The notes under the pieces: model-generated | What the model was told of the DNA's origin: nothing | The model's database searches: none | Seen by the model: the letters and a program-made list of their open reading frames with translations, nothing else | DNA from: Pseudomonas sp. PDM16 | Lineage (GTDB): Bacteria > Pseudomonadota > Gammaproteobacteria > Pseudomonadales > Pseudomonadaceae | DNA: 64,000 nucleotides | Assembly: GCF_014851865.1 (NCBI RefSeq) | Contig: NZ_JACVAM010000001.1 | Span: forward strand, 310,001-374,000 | Direction of reading: 5' to 3' | Shown: positions 1 to 10,478 of the stretch, piece by piece | Position numbering within the stretch: position 1 is the stretch's first letter | How the letters are laid out: the number at the start of each line of letters is the position of its first letter | Program-made: the position numbers and the translations under genes

Positions 1-96
1 GTCATAGCCGCGGACGACTTTACGAGCTGTAAATGAGCAGCCCGAGTCCCGTTTCAACGCAGCCTGGCCGACGATCAAGAGATCCTGAACAGATTC
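1..96. repeat. Dispersed palindromic element R1, copy A (cut by window edge)
   Basis: One of five copies in this window. It has the core TTTAC-GAGCT-GTAAA (19-33), then ATGAGCAGCCCGAG, then GTTTCAACGCAGCCTGGCCGA. The left arm lies outside the window. Its right end runs directly into the stop codon of the FliL-like gene (complement of 97-99). No coding potential is recognised. Confidence 0.75.
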
Positions 97-507
97 TCAC
101 TGGATGATCAAGTTGTTGAACAACAGGTCCTCGACGATGGGCTTGCCTTCCTCCTGGGTCAGCACCTCCTGCACCTGCTTGAGCGCTTCCTGACGCAACG
201 TCTCCTTGGCCGCCTCGTCCGCCATGCTGGCGTCGGTCTGCTGGGAGAACAGCATCACCAACTGATTGCGGATCAGCGGCTCGTGATGCTCGACCTTCTC
301 CTCGGCTTCGCTGCCGGTCACGCGCAGAGCGATATCAGCCTTGAAGAACTTCAGCTTTGGCCCGGCGCCGAAGTTGCCCACCAGGGCAGGCACCAGGCTG
401 ACATAGGCGACCTTGGGCGCAGCGTTCTCTTCCTCACCACCGCCGCTGTTGGCCAGGGCGGCGCAGGGCAGGATCAGGGCCAGCAGCAAAGCGATGCACT
501 TTTTCAC
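97..507 (-). CDS. FliL-family periplasmic protein
   Basis: 136-residue protein of the flagellar basal-body FliL family, corresponding to PA5233 of P. aeruginosa. Residues 1-19 form a cleavable-looking signal peptide (MKKCIALLLALILPCAALA), followed by a Gly/Glu-rich linker and a FliL-like domain ending in FNNLIIQ. Classical FliL keeps an N-terminal membrane anchor beside the stator; this one looks exported and lies outside any flagellar operon, so its partner is unknown. It diverges from the quinone oxidoreductase gene. The family call is fairly secure; a flagellar role is inference. Confidence 0.75.
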   Translation of the reverse strand: MKKCIALLLALILPCAALANSGGGEEENAAPKVAYVSLVPALVGNFGAGPKLKFFKADIALRVTGSEAEEKVEHHEPLIRNQLVMLFSQQTDASMADEAAKETLRQEALKQVQEVLTQEEGKPIVEDLLFNNLIIQ

Positions 508-665
508 GAATGAGTCCTCGAAGGCAGATGCCGCCTAGCATAGCCATAGAGCCTCTCGTGCCCAAGCCCGACGCTTATGGTGTGCCATCAGGTGTGGGCA
601 TGCTCGTTGACCCAATGGGCGTGCCTCCTACACTGCCGGTCAGTCACGAACCCGAGGAAAGTGCG

Positions 666-1646
666 ATGAAAGCCCTGCTCTGCAAAGCCTTCGGCCCGGC
701 GTCCAGCCTGGTCCTGGAAGACCTGCCCAGCCCCGAGCCGAAGAAGAACGAGGTGCTGATCGAGGTGCACGCCGCCGGGGTCAACTTCCCCGACACCCTG
801 ATCATCGAGGGCAAGTACCAGTTCAAGCCGCCCTTCCCGTTCGCCCCGGGTGGCGAGGCCGCTGGTGTAGTCAAGGCGGTCGGCGAGAAGATCACTCACC
901 TCAAACCTGGCGACCGCGTGATGGCACTGACCGGTTGGGGTGGCTTCGCCGAAGAGGTGGCAGTGCCGTCCTACAACGTGCTGCCGGTGCCGAAGAGCAT
1001 GGAGCTCACCACGGCAGCCGCGTTCGGCATGACCTATGGCACCTCGATGCATGCCCTCAAGCAGCGCGCCAACCTGCAGCCAGGCGAGACCCTGCTGGTG
1101 CTCGGTGCCTCCGGTGGCGTGGGCCTCGCCGCTGTGGAAATCGGCAAGGCCATGGGTGCCAAAGTGATTGCCGCAGCAAGCACCGCCGAGAAGCTGGAAG
1201 TGGCGCGCAACGCCGGCGCCGACCACCTGATCAATTACAGCGAGCAGAGCCTGAAGGACGAGGTGAAGAAACTCACCGGCGGTCAGGGCGTCGACGTGAT
1301 CTACGATCCGGTGGGCGGCGAGCTGTTCGAGGAAGCCTTCCGCTCCATCGGCTGGAATGGCCGCTTCCTGGTCGTCGGCTTCGCCGCCGGCGGTGGCATT
1401 CCGGCCTTGCCAGCCAATCTGCCGTTGCTCAAGGGCGCGGCATTGGTCGGCGTGTTCTGGGGCTCCTTCGCCCAACGCCAGCCACAGGACAACGCCGCCA
1501 ATTTCGAGCAACTGTTCGCCTGGCACGCCGAGGGCAGGCTCAAGCCACTGGTGTCCCAGACCTTCCCGCTGGCACGTGGGGGCGAAGCCATCGACGCCCT
1601 GGGCCAGCGCAAGGCCGTGGGCAAAGTCGTGGTGACTGTTCGCTGA
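666..1646 (+). CDS. NADPH:quinone oxidoreductase, zinc-free MDR family
   Basis: 326-residue medium-chain dehydrogenase/reductase of the quinone oxidoreductase type, corresponding to PA5234. The N-terminal GroES-like domain is followed by a Rossmann fold with LVLGASGGVGLAAVEIGKAM as the NADPH loop; no zinc-binding cysteine cluster is seen. Start ATG 666 follows GAGGAAAG and gives the family length; an in-frame start at 510 would add 52 unsupported residues. The predicted reaction is NADPH-dependent reduction of quinones or reactive enones in the cytosol; substrate unknown. Confidence 0.85.
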   Translation: MKALLCKAFGPASSLVLEDLPSPEPKKNEVLIEVHAAGVNFPDTLIIEGKYQFKPPFPFAPGGEAAGVVKAVGEKITHLKPGDRVMALTGWGGFAEEVAVPSYNVLPVPKSMELTTAAAFGMTYGTSMHALKQRANLQPGETLLVLGASGGVGLAAVEIGKAMGAKVIAAASTAEKLEVARNAGADHLINYSEQSLKDEVKKLTGGQGVDVIYDPVGGELFEEAFRSIGWNGRFLVVGFAAGGGIPALPANLPLLKGAALVGVFWGSFAQRQPQDNAANFEQLFAWHAEGRLKPLVSQTFPLARGGEAIDALGQRKAVGKVVVTVR

Positions 1647-1654
1647 TCACCCTT

Positions 1655-1682
1655 CGAAGGGCGTGCTTGAGCGCGCCCTTCG
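1655..1682 (+). terminator. Hairpin after the quinone oxidoreductase gene
   Basis: CGAAGGGCGTGC pairs with GCGCGCCCTTCG around a TTGA loop, 12 pairs with one G-T, nine bases after the stop codon. There is no T tract, so it may stabilise the mRNA 3' end or assist Rho rather than terminate by itself. Confidence 0.5.
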
Positions 1683-1923
1683 CACCACTCGTGACTCGCC
1701 TCTCAAATCCGACTGTTTTACTCGTAGTATCAAAAAGCCTTCACCGCGCCGCGCATTTAGCCGTTAGAATCGCCGACCTCGCAGTGACCGACTAGTCCGA
1801 TTTAGCCCTGTCGTTACTGCAGCCCCCGCCGCTTATCCAATAACAATTCATGCACTCCGGGGCACGCTGCGCCACTTCCGGCGCCGGCGTCATCGTCTAT
1901 TTGTCCGAAAATGGAGGTTTGAA

Positions 1924-2697
1924 GTGTTCAAGAACTGTATGTCCGCCTTGCTGATGATCACCGCCCTCGCCCTGAGTGGCCCTGCCGCGGCACAGCTGTC
2001 GCCCGGTGAAGCGATGAACATGACCGGTCTGCAGCGCTCGCTGGTGCAGCGAATGACCAAGAACTATCTGATGATCGGCGCCGATGTGCGCGTCGACACC
2101 GCCAGCCGCCAGCTGGAGGAATCGGTGACCCAGTTCGACAACGCCTACCAGGCGCTCAACGAGTACGCTCCTACTCCCGAGAGCAAGGCCAAGCTGGCCG
2201 AAATCGGCCAGACCTGGACGACCTTCCGCCAGCAGGTTACCGCCCAGCCGGACCAGGCGCAGGCCGCAGCCATGCTGGCCAACAGCGAGCGATTGCTGAA
2301 GGAGTCGCAGGAGCTGACCGATATGATGGCCAATCACGTCGGCGCCATGGGTGGGGTGGTCAACCGCAGCGGCTGGGCACGCGTGCAGAGTCAGCGCATC
2401 GCCATGCTCTACATGGCCAAGGCGTGGCAGGTGCAGGCGCCCGATCTGGACGCCAAGCTGGACACCGCGGTGGCGGACTTCGACAGCATCCTCAAGGAGC
2501 TGGAGGCCAACCCCGCGCCGAACGAGCAGGTCGCTACCTCGCTACGGCGCGTGCGGGCCAACTGGGCGTTCACCCTCAAAGGCATCGACCTGCATGCCAC
2601 CAGCGCCTTTGTGCCGACCTCGATCACCGTCAGCACCGACTCACTGTTCCGCCACATGAACGAGCTGACTCGCCTCTACGCCGGCTTGCAGGGCTGA
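1924..2697 (+). CDS. Periplasmic PilJ-type sensor-domain protein
   Basis: 257-residue exported protein with the N-terminal sensor domain of type IV pilus chemoreceptors (PilJ family). Residues 1-23 are a signal peptide ending GPAAA-Q. The rest is predicted to be long helices with repeated QR.R/M motifs (LQRSLVQRMTKNYL near residue 36, ARVQSQRIAMLYM near residue 153), like a double four-helix bundle. There is no transmembrane or methyl-accepting signalling part, so it is a free-standing sensor module. Start is GTG 1924 behind GGAGG. Ligand and partner are unknown. Confidence 0.7.
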   Translation: MFKNCMSALLMITALALSGPAAAQLSPGEAMNMTGLQRSLVQRMTKNYLMIGADVRVDTASRQLEESVTQFDNAYQALNEYAPTPESKAKLAEIGQTWTTFRQQVTAQPDQAQAAAMLANSERLLKESQELTDMMANHVGAMGGVVNRSGWARVQSQRIAMLYMAKAWQVQAPDLDAKLDTAVADFDSILKELEANPAPNEQVATSLRRVRANWAFTLKGIDLHATSAFVPTSITVSTDSLFRHMNELTRLYAGLQG

Positions 2698-2718
2698 CGC
2701 ACAGCTACGCGCCGCGCC

Positions 2719-3687
2719 TCACTCGCGCGGCGCGTAGGCGAATACGTCGGCGCGCATCTGGTGCGGGTCCATGCCGGCGTCCACCAACGCGTCGAGCGTC
2801 CCGTAAACCATCCCCGGCGAGCCGCTGGCATAGACATGCAGCGCCTTGAGGTCAGGAAAGTCCTGACATACCGCCTCATGCAGCATGCCGCAACGCCCCT
2901 CCCAACCACAGGCGTCGCTAACCACCTTGTGCAGATGCAGGCCGGGCTGGCTTTCCCAGGCTTGCCAGCTGTCCAGCTGATAGAAATCGTCTGACAGGCG
3001 CACGCCCCAGTACAGGTGCAGCGGGTGCGTGAAGCCGGTGGCGCGGCAGTGCTCGATCAGGCTGTGCATCTGCGCCATGCCGGTACCGGCGGCAAGCAGC
3101 ACCAGCGGCCCTTCCGGCAGCTCGGCCAGGTGGGTATCGCCAAACGGCATCTGCACCCGCGCCAGGCGCGTGCGGCGCAACTGCGCCACCAGTTGGCGGG
3201 CACTGTCCTCACGGGTAAGGATGTGCAGCTCCAGATCGCGCCCCTTGTGGGGTGCCGAGGCTAGGGAGAAAGCCGACCACTCGCCATCGTCACGCTGCAA
3301 CAGCAGGTACTGGCCAGCGTGGTAGCGTGGCGCCTTGCCGGCCGGCGCGCGCAAGCTCACGCGACAGACATCGCCCCCCAGGTCGGTAAGGTCGAGCACC
3401 TGGCAACCGAAGGTGCGCACCGGCAACTCGCCCGGGGCCAACACGCCGTCCCAATGCAGCACGCAGTCTTCCAGCGGCTCGGCCAGGCAGGTGAACAGTT
3501 CGCCATGATCCAGCTCAGCGCCGGCCTGGCGCACCCTGCCCTCGACCAGCAGCGCCGCACATATATGGCAGTTGCCGTTGCGGCAGCTCTGCGGGCACTC
3601 GTAGCCCAGGCGCCGTGCGCCATCGAGGATGCGCTCGCCGGGCTGGATCTCGAGCACCGCGCCCGAAGGTTGCAGAGTGACCTTCAT
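2719..3687 (-). CDS. 2Fe-2S ferredoxin/FAD-NAD(P)H reductase
   Basis: 322 residues. An N-terminal plant-type ferredoxin domain has cluster ligands C35, C40, C43 and C67; then a ferredoxin-reductase FAD domain (YHAGQYLLL about 123-131, FSLAS) and a NAD-binding domain (LLAAGTGMAQMHSL). This architecture is commonly annotated CDP-6-deoxy-delta-3,4-glucoseen reductase, but no O-antigen sugar genes are nearby. It lies downstream of ubiD on the same strand, as PA5236-PA5237 do in PAO1 from memory, separated by an R1 repeat. A generic electron-transfer role is likely; its acceptor is unknown. Confidence 0.75.
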   Translation of the reverse strand: MKVTLQPSGAVLEIQPGERILDGARRLGYECPQSCRNGNCHICAALLVEGRVRQAGAELDHGELFTCLAEPLEDCVLHWDGVLAPGELPVRTFGCQVLDLTDLGGDVCRVSLRAPAGKAPRYHAGQYLLLQRDDGEWSAFSLASAPHKGRDLELHILTREDSARQLVAQLRRTRLARVQMPFGDTHLAELPEGPLVLLAAGTGMAQMHSLIEHCRATGFTHPLHLYWGVRLSDDFYQLDSWQAWESQPGLHLHKVVSDACGWEGRCGMLHEAVCQDFPDLKALHVYASGSPGMVYGTLDALVDAGMDPHQMRADVFAYAPRE

Positions 3688-3832
3688 GACATGAATGCCT
3701 TCAGCTGCGTCGCGAGCGAAGGGTGGGCAAGGCGAAAGGGCGCGAGGGCGCGGAGTTTACATCGAGTAAATGAGCAGCCCGAGCGGCCTTTCAACACAGC
3801 CCAATCAAGCGCAGCAGCAGATGATGCATTCA
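3688..3832. repeat. Dispersed palindromic element R1, copy B
   Basis: Fills the gap between ubiD and the ferredoxin reductase gene. Outer arms GAAAGG (3734-3739) and CCTTTC (3787-3792), core TTTAC-ATCGA-GTAAA (3756-3770), then ATGAGCAGCCCGAG. The ends carry a short inverted repeat ATGAATGC/GCATTCAT. The reductase gene must be transcribed through it or start within it. Confidence 0.7.
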
Positions 3833-5299
3833 TCAGTCGATGCCCAGCTCTTTCCACATGTCGTCGATACGTGCGACCACGGCCGGGTCCTTCTCGATCA
3901 CCCGACCCCACTCGCGCGTGGTCTCGCCCGGCCACTTGTGAGTGGCATCCAGACCCATCTTCGAGCCCAGGCCGGACACAGGCGAGGCGAAGTCCAGGTA
4001 GTCGATCGGCGTGTTGTCGATCATCACCGTGTCGCGCTTGGGGTCCATGCGCGTGGTGATGGCCCAGATCACGTCGTTCCAGTCACGGGCGTTCACATCG
4101 TCGTCAGTAACGATGACGAACTTGGTGTACATGAACTGGCGCAGGAAGCTCCAGACACCGAGCATCACGCGCTTGGCGTGGCCCGGGTACTGCTTCTTCA
4201 TGGTCACCACCGCCATGCGGTACGAGCAGCCTTCCGGCGGCAGGTAGAAGTCGGTGATCTCCGGGAACTGCTTCTGCAGGATCGGCACGAACACTTCGTT
4301 GAGCGCCACGCCGAGGATCGCCGGCTCATCTGGCGGTCGGCCGGTATAGGTGCTGTGATAGATCGGCTGCTTTCTGCGAGTAATGCGCTCGACGGTAAAC
4401 ACCGGGAAGGTATCGACCTCGTTGTAGTAGCCGGTGTGGTCGCCGTACGGGCCTTCCGGCGCGGTCTCGCCCGGATAGATATGACCTTCCAGGACGATCT
4501 CGGCGCTGGCCGGCACCTGCAGGTCGGAGCCGATGGCTTTGACCAGCTCGGTGCGGTGGCCGCGCAAGAGCCCTGCGAAGGCGTACTCGGAGAGGGTGTC
4601 CGGCACCGGAGTCACGGCGCCGAGGATAGTCGCCGGGTCCGCGCCGAGGGCCACGGCCACCGGGTAGGGGCGATCCGGGTACTTCTGGCACCACTCGCGG
4701 TAGTCCAGCGCACCGCCACGGTGGCTGAGCCAGCGCATGATCACCTTGTTGCGGCCGATCACCTGCTGGCGGTAGATGCCGAGGTTCTGTCGTTCCTTGT
4801 TCGGCCCCTTGGTGATGGTCAGGCCCCAGGTGATCAGCGGTGCCACGTCGCCCGGCCAGCAGTGCTGGATCGGTAGCTTGCCGAGGTCGACGGCGTCGCC
4901 CTCCTCGATCACCTCATGGCACGGCGCATCCTTGAGCACCTTGGGCGCCATGCTGATGACTTTCTTGTATATCGGCAGCTTGCTCCAGGCGTCCTTCAGC
5001 CCCTTGGGCGGCTCGGGCTCCTTGAGGAAGGCCAGCAGCTTGCCGATCTCGCGCAATTCGCCGACATCCTCGGCGCCCATGCCCAGCGCCACGCGCTTGG
5101 GCGTACCGAACAGGTTGCCGAGCACCGGTACGTCGAAGCCGGTGGGCTTTTCGAACAGCAGCGCCGGGCCGCCCTTGCGCAGGGTACGGTCGCAGATTTC
5201 GGTCATCTCCAGCACGGGAGAGACCGGGGTCTGGATGCGCTTGAGCTCGCCGCGGCTTTCCAGCTCGCGGATGAAGTCGCGCAGGTCGCGGTACTGCAT
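3833..5299 (-). CDS. ubiD: 4-hydroxy-3-polyprenylbenzoate decarboxylase
   Basis: 488-residue UbiD, which decarboxylates 3-polyprenyl-4-hydroxybenzoate in ubiquinone synthesis using prenylated FMN made by UbiX (no ubiX in this window). The signature [20 protein letters not shown] near residues 282-301 and the N-terminal [13 protein letters not shown] fit the family at full length. It is downstream of rho on the same strand, with a hairpin terminator between, so it should have its own promoter in 5300-5372. Confidence 0.95.
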   Translation of the reverse strand: MQYRDLRDFIRELESRGELKRIQTPVSPVLEMTEICDRTLRKGGPALLFEKPTGFDVPVLGNLFGTPKRVALGMGAEDVGELREIGKLLAFLKEPEPPKGLKDAWSKLPIYKKVISMAPKVLKDAPCHEVIEEGDAVDLGKLPIQHCWPGDVAPLITWGLTITKGPNKERQNLGIYRQQVIGRNKVIMRWLSHRGGALDYREWCQKYPDRPYPVAVALGADPATILGAVTPVPDTLSEYAFAGLLRGHRTELVKAIGSDLQVPASAEIVLEGHIYPGETAPEGPYGDHTGYYNEVDTFPVFTVERITRRKQPIYHSTYTGRPPDEPAILGVALNEVFVPILQKQFPEITDFYLPPEGCSYRMAVVTMKKQYPGHAKRVMLGVWSFLRQFMYTKFVIVTDDDVNARDWNDVIWAITTRMDPKRDTVMIDNTPIDYLDFASPVSGLGSKMGLDATHKWPGETTREWGRVIEKDPAVVARIDDMWKELGID

Positions 5300-5372
5300 G
5301 CTTGGGCCTCACAGGTCGGGGCGCAAAGTTTAGCGCCGAACTGGGTTATTCAGAAGGCTGCGCAAATGCAAA

Positions 5373-5390
5373 GGCCGGGTTTCCCCGGCC
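5373..5390 (-). terminator. Intrinsic terminator of rho
   Basis: On the minus strand GGCCGGG-GAAA-CCCGGCC is followed by TTTGCATTTGC, 20 bases past the rho stop codon. The seven-pair GC stem with GAAA tetraloop and T-rich tail fits a Rho-independent terminator. Confidence 0.75.
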
Positions 5391-5410
5391 TCGCGTGCAA
5401 CGATTGGTGC

Positions 5411-6670
<1,260 letters not shown>

Positions 6671-6863
6671 AGGAATGACGTAGATATATGAGGAAGGAAA
6701 GGAAAGCCCTGGGCTTTGCTGGCCGCGCCGTGGGAAGGCGACTGGATCGCTCGATATTATCGGGAGGAGTGCATCGGCGGCGGCTTGGGGGGCAGCGGGG
6801 AACCCGTTGCAGGCCCGAATGTAACACCGCATTTATCGTGACGTCCAGCCTGCGCCCAAAGAA

Positions 6864-6888
6864 AAAGCCCCGCAATGTGCGGGGCTTT
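6864..6888 (-). terminator. Intrinsic terminator of trxA
   Basis: AAAGCCCCGC and GCGGGGCTTT form a ten-pair stem around a short AT-rich loop, followed on the minus strand by TTCTTT. It sits 21 bases past the trxA stop codon. Confidence 0.85.
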
Positions 6889-6909
6889 CTGCTTACAGCG
6901 GCGAACGTC

Positions 6910-7236
6910 TCAGATGTTGGCGTCGAGGAAGGCAGCCAGCTGCGACTTGGACAGGGCACCCACCTTGGTGGCCTCGACGTTGCCGTTCTTGAACAGCATC
7001 AGGGTCGGAATACCGCGCACGCCGTACTTCGGCGGGGTTTCCTGGTTTTCGTCGATGTTCAGCTTGCAGACCTTCAGCTTGCCTGCGTAGGTCTGGGCGA
7101 TTTCGTCCAGCACCGGAGCAATCATCTTGCACGGACCGCACCATTCGGCCCAGTAGTCGACCAGAACCGGACCTTCGGCCTTGATCACATCGTCTTCGAA
7201 GCTGGTATCGCTGACGTTGGTGATGAATTCGCTCAT
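6910..7236 (-). CDS. trxA: Thioredoxin 1
   Basis: 108-residue thioredoxin with active site WCGPC (about residues 32-36), the cis-Pro segment GIPTLMLF and the usual C-terminal helix. Cytosolic protein-disulfide reductant. The start MSEFITNV at 7236 is preceded by GGAGA; an in-frame extension to 7365 has no support. Single-gene unit between rho and divergent ppx, as in PAO1 (PA5240). Confidence 0.96.
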   Translation of the reverse strand: MSEFITNVSDTSFEDDVIKAEGPVLVDYWAEWCGPCKMIAPVLDEIAQTYAGKLKVCKLNIDENQETPPKYGVRGIPTLMLFKNGNVEATKVGALSKSQLAAFLDANI

Positions 7237-7450
7237 GTACAGTCTCCGTGATCGGAAGCAAAAAAGTGGCGGCAATGATAGCCCGGCTGAACCACCGCTG
7301 AAAGCCGCAAGCCATTGAGCTTGGCTATCGGTCATCCGGGAAAAGCTGATGAAAGAATACGGCATAGAGCTCGCGGGCGGTTAACATGCCACTCATTGGA
7401 GCTCCTGTCCGGTTGCGACAGGATGCCGTGTTTCCTCAAGGGACCCGTTC

Positions 7451-8950
7451 ATGCCCAACACCTCCAAGCAATTTCCCCTGATTGCCGCCATCGATCTCGG
7501 TTCCAACAGCTTCCATATGGTTCTGGCCAAGGCCGACCACGGTGAAATCCGCATCCTTGAGCGGCTCGGCGAGAAAGTACAGCTGGCCGCCGGCCTGGAT
7601 GAAAACCGCATGCTTAGCGAGGAAGCCATGCAGCGCGGCCTGGACTGCCTGCGCCGCTTCGGCCAGCTGATCCAGGGGCTGCCCCAGGGCGCCGTGCGCA
7701 TTGTCGGCACCAACGCCCTGCGCGAGGCGCGCAACCGCGCCGAGTTCATCCGCCGCGCCGACGAGTTGCTCGGTCACCAGGTGGAAGTCATCTCCGGCCG
7801 TGAAGAGGCCCGCCTGATCTACCTCGGCGTGTCCCACACCATCGCCGACACCCCCGGCAAGCGCCTAGTGGTGGACATCGGCGGCGGCAGTACCGAATTC
7901 ATCGTTGGCCAGCGCTTCGAGCCGCTGCTGCGCGAGAGCCTGCAGATGGGTTGCGTCAGCTACACCCAGCGCTATTTCAAGGACGGCAAGATCACCCCGG
8001 CGCGCTACGCCCAGGCCTACACCGCGGCACGCCTGGAGCTGATGAGCATCGAGCAGGGGCTGCAGCGCCTGGGCTGGCAGGAGTCGGTGGGCGCCTCCGG
8101 CACCATTCGCGCCATCGGCTTGGCGATCAAGGCCGGCGAGCTGGGCAATGGCGAAATCAATCCCGAGGGCCTGGCCTGGCTGAAACGCAAGGTGTTCAAG
8201 CTGGGCGAGGCGGACAAGCTGGAGATCGACGGCATCAAGCCCGACCGCCGACAGATCTTCCCGGCTGGCCTGGCCATCGCCGAGGCAATCTTCGACGCCC
8301 TTGACCTGCAGCGTATTGATCATTCCGAGGGTGCGCTGCGCGAAGGCGTGCTCTACGACCTGCTCGGCCGCCACCACCATGAGGACGTCCGCGAGCGTAC
8401 CCTGGGCGCGCTCATGGAGCGCTACCACGTCGATCTGCAGCAGGCCGCACGGGTCGAGGCCAAAGCCCTGCAGGCCCTGGGCAAGGTTGCCGACACCTGG
8501 CGCCTGGACGAGGACTGGCACAGCGACCTGCTGCAATGGGGCGCCCGAGTGCACGAGCTCGGCCTGGACATCGCCCACTACCAGTACCACAAGCACGGCG
8601 CCTACCTGATCGAGCACTCCGACCTGGCCGGCTTCTCTCGTCGCGACCAGTTGATGCTGGCCCTGCTGGTACGCGGCCACCGTCGCAACATCCCCAAGGA
8701 CCGTTTCGCCGAATTCGGCGAGGATGGCGTGCAACTGCTGCGCCTGTGCGTGCTGCTGCGCTTCGCCATCCTCTTCCACCACATCCGTGGCACCCAGGAA
8801 ATGCCCAAGGTCCAGCTCAAGGCCGGCCCGCAAAGCCTGGATCTGACCTTCCCCTCCGGCTGGCTGGAAGCCAACCCGCTGACCCAGGCCGACTTCGAGC
8901 AGGAAGCCGAGTGGCTGACCCGTATCGGCTTCGTGCTGACCGTGCGCTGA
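7451..8950 (+). CDS. ppx: Exopolyphosphatase
   Basis: 499-residue Ppx/GppA-family enzyme that removes terminal phosphates from polyphosphate (and possibly pppGpp). The two actin-like phosphate loops are [16 protein letters not shown] (about residues 13-28) and [14 protein letters not shown] (about 140-153); an HD-like C-terminal domain completes the full-length architecture. AAGGGA precedes the ATG. In PAO1 the convergent neighbour is ppk; here serA takes that place. Confidence 0.95.
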   Translation: MPNTSKQFPLIAAIDLGSNSFHMVLAKADHGEIRILERLGEKVQLAAGLDENRMLSEEAMQRGLDCLRRFGQLIQGLPQGAVRIVGTNALREARNRAEFIRRADELLGHQVEVISGREEARLIYLGVSHTIADTPGKRLVVDIGGGSTEFIVGQRFEPLLRESLQMGCVSYTQRYFKDGKITPARYAQAYTAARLELMSIEQGLQRLGWQESVGASGTIRAIGLAIKAGELGNGEINPEGLAWLKRKVFKLGEADKLEIDGIKPDRRQIFPAGLAIAEAIFDALDLQRIDHSEGALREGVLYDLLGRHHHEDVRERTLGALMERYHVDLQQAARVEAKALQALGKVADTWRLDEDWHSDLLQWGARVHELGLDIAHYQYHKHGAYLIEHSDLAGFSRRDQLMLALLVRGHRRNIPKDRFAEFGEDGVQLLRLCVLLRFAILFHHIRGTQEMPKVQLKAGPQSLDLTFPSGWLEANPLTQADFEQEAEWLTRIGFVLTVR

Positions 8951-8966
8951 GCAAACGGCGAGCATG

Positions 8967-8994
8967 AAAAAGGGAGGCCGAGGCCTCCCTTTTT
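8967..8994. terminator. Bidirectional terminator between ppx and serA
   Basis: AAAAAGGGAGGCC and GGCCTCCCTTTTT form a near-perfect palindrome with A and T tracts on both flanks, between the convergent genes ppx and serA. Confidence 0.85.
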
Positions 8995-8999
8995 GCTTT

Positions 9000-9061
9000 G
9001 TAGGGTGGATGGCCGAAGCCATCCACCACGGTGGGTAAGCCTACGGCGTTATCCACCGTAC
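9000..9061. repeat. Dispersed inverted-repeat element R2, copy 1
   Basis: Ends GTAGGGTGGAT (9000-9010) and ATCCACCGTAC (9051-9061) are inverted repeats matching at 10 of 11 positions, with further GGATGG/CCATCC pairing inside. A similar 64-bp element lies between aguB and aguA. It sits at the point where gene order departs from PAO1. Confidence 0.6.
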
Positions 9062-9072
9062 ACTCAGCACCC

Positions 9073-10302
9073 TCAGAACAGAACGCGGCTGCGGATGGTA
9101 CCGGTAACGTGCTGCAGCTTTTCCAGCGCCAGGTCGGAGTACTCGGCGTCGACGTCGATCACCACGTAGCCGACCTTGTCGTTGGTCTGCAGGAACTGAC
9201 CGGAGATGTTGATGCCGTTGTCGGCGAACACCTTGTTGATCTCGCTCATCACGCCCGGCACGTTCTCGTGGATGTGCAGCAGACGGTGCTTGCCCGGGTG
9301 GGCCGGCAGGGCGACTTCCGGGAAGTTCACGGAGGACACCGAGGTACCGTTGTCGCTGTACTTGACCAGCTTCTCGGCCACTTCCAGACCGATGTTGGCC
9401 TGCGCTTCGGCGGTGGAACCACCGATGTGCGGGGTCAGGATCACGCGATCCAGGCCACGCAGCGGGCTCTCGAACTCTTCGTCGTTGGACTTCGGCTCGA
9501 CCGGGAACACGTCGATGGCGGCGCCGATCAGGTGCTCGTCCTTGATCGCGGCAGCCAGGTGCTCCAGCTCGACCACGGTGCCGCGCGCGGCGTTGATCAG
9601 GATGCCGCCCTTCTTCATGGCGCGGATTTCCTTCTCGCCGATCATCCACTGGGTGGACGGCAGCTCAGGCACGTGCAGGGAGACGATGTCGGCCATGCCC
9701 AGCAGGTCGTGCAGCTTGGCCACCTGGGTAGCGTTGCCCAGCGGCAGCTTGGTCACGGTGTCGTAGAAGAACACCTGCATGCCCAGGGCTTCGGCCAGGA
9801 CCGAGAGCTGGGTACCGATGGAGCCGTAGCCGACGATGCCGAGCTTCTTGCCGCGGATCTCGAAGGAGTTGGCCGCCGACTTGATCCAGCCACCACGGTG
9901 GCAGGAAGCGTTCTTTTCCGGAATGCCGCGTAGCAGCAGGATGGCCTGAGCCAGAACCAGCTCGGCGACCGAGCGGGTGTTGGAATAGGGGGCGTTGAAC
10001 ACGGCGATGCCGCGCTCGCGGGCGGCGTCCAGGTTGACCTGGTTGGTACCGATGCAGAAGCAGCCAACGGCGACCAGCTTCTTGGCGCAGTCGAAAACTT
10101 CCTCGGTCAGCTGGGTGCGCGAGCGGATGCCGATGAAATGGGCGTCGGCGATCTTGCTCTTCAGCTCGTCGTCGGACAGCGCGCCCTTGAGGTACTCGAT
10201 GTTGGTGTAGCCAGCGGCCTTCAGGGTGTCGACGGCGTTCTGGTGCACGCCTTCCAGCAGAAGGAACTTGATCTTGCTCTTGTCGAGAGAGGTCTTGCTC
10301 AT
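9073..10302 (-). CDS. serA: D-3-phosphoglycerate dehydrogenase
   Basis: 409 residues. First enzyme of serine synthesis, oxidising 3-phosphoglycerate to 3-phosphohydroxypyruvate; family members also reduce 2-oxoglutarate to D-2-hydroxyglutarate. NAD-binding loop GKKLGIVGYGSIGTQL near residue 150, the catalytic region up to ILTPHIGGSTAEAQ, and a C-terminal ACT domain (HENVPGVMSEINKVF) that gives serine feedback in the family. AGGT lies upstream of ATG 10302. It diverges from the dehydrogenase that recycles D-2-hydroxyglutarate. Confidence 0.96.
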   Translation of the reverse strand: MSKTSLDKSKIKFLLLEGVHQNAVDTLKAAGYTNIEYLKGALSDDELKSKIADAHFIGIRSRTQLTEEVFDCAKKLVAVGCFCIGTNQVNLDAARERGIAVFNAPYSNTRSVAELVLAQAILLLRGIPEKNASCHRGGWIKSAANSFEIRGKKLGIVGYGSIGTQLSVLAEALGMQVFFYDTVTKLPLGNATQVAKLHDLLGMADIVSLHVPELPSTQWMIGEKEIRAMKKGGILINAARGTVVELEHLAAAIKDEHLIGAAIDVFPVEPKSNDEEFESPLRGLDRVILTPHIGGSTAEAQANIGLEVAEKLVKYSDNGTSVSSVNFPEVALPAHPGKHRLLHIHENVPGVMSEINKVFADNGINISGQFLQTNDKVGYVVIDVDAEYSDLALEKLQHVTGTIRSRVLF

Positions 10303-10381
10303 CGGAGTACCTGTTGTCCCACAAAAAGTGTCAGGAAATCGGCCAAGGCCGACCCCGCGGATCGGCGCAGGGGCACGATTG

Positions 10382-10413
10382 GCGGGGTGCGTATGCTAGC
10401 ATACGCACCCCGC
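10382..10413. promoter_or_regulatory. Perfect 32-bp palindrome between serA and the D-2-hydroxyglutarate dehydrogenase gene
   Basis: Each 16-base half is the exact reverse complement of the other (centre 10397/10398; inner part TATGCTAGCATA). It lies 80 bases upstream of serA and 66 bases upstream of the divergent start at 10479. There is no T tract on either side and it is between gene starts, so an operator or paired promoter is likelier than a terminator. TATGCT, a passable -10 box, is read on both strands. No known regulator site was recognised. Confidence 0.55.
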
Positions 10414-10478
10414 GAAACGCTCACCCCTGACCGATGAAGCGTTCTCAGGGTGACCATGAATCGTTTGAGAGTTCCCAG

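Noticed and set aside
588..1526. Long minus-strand open frame of 312 codons opposite the quinone oxidoreductase gene
   Set aside because: High-GC antisense shadow; the plus-strand protein has clear MDR motifs, and the shadow has no recognisable domain or ribosome-binding site.
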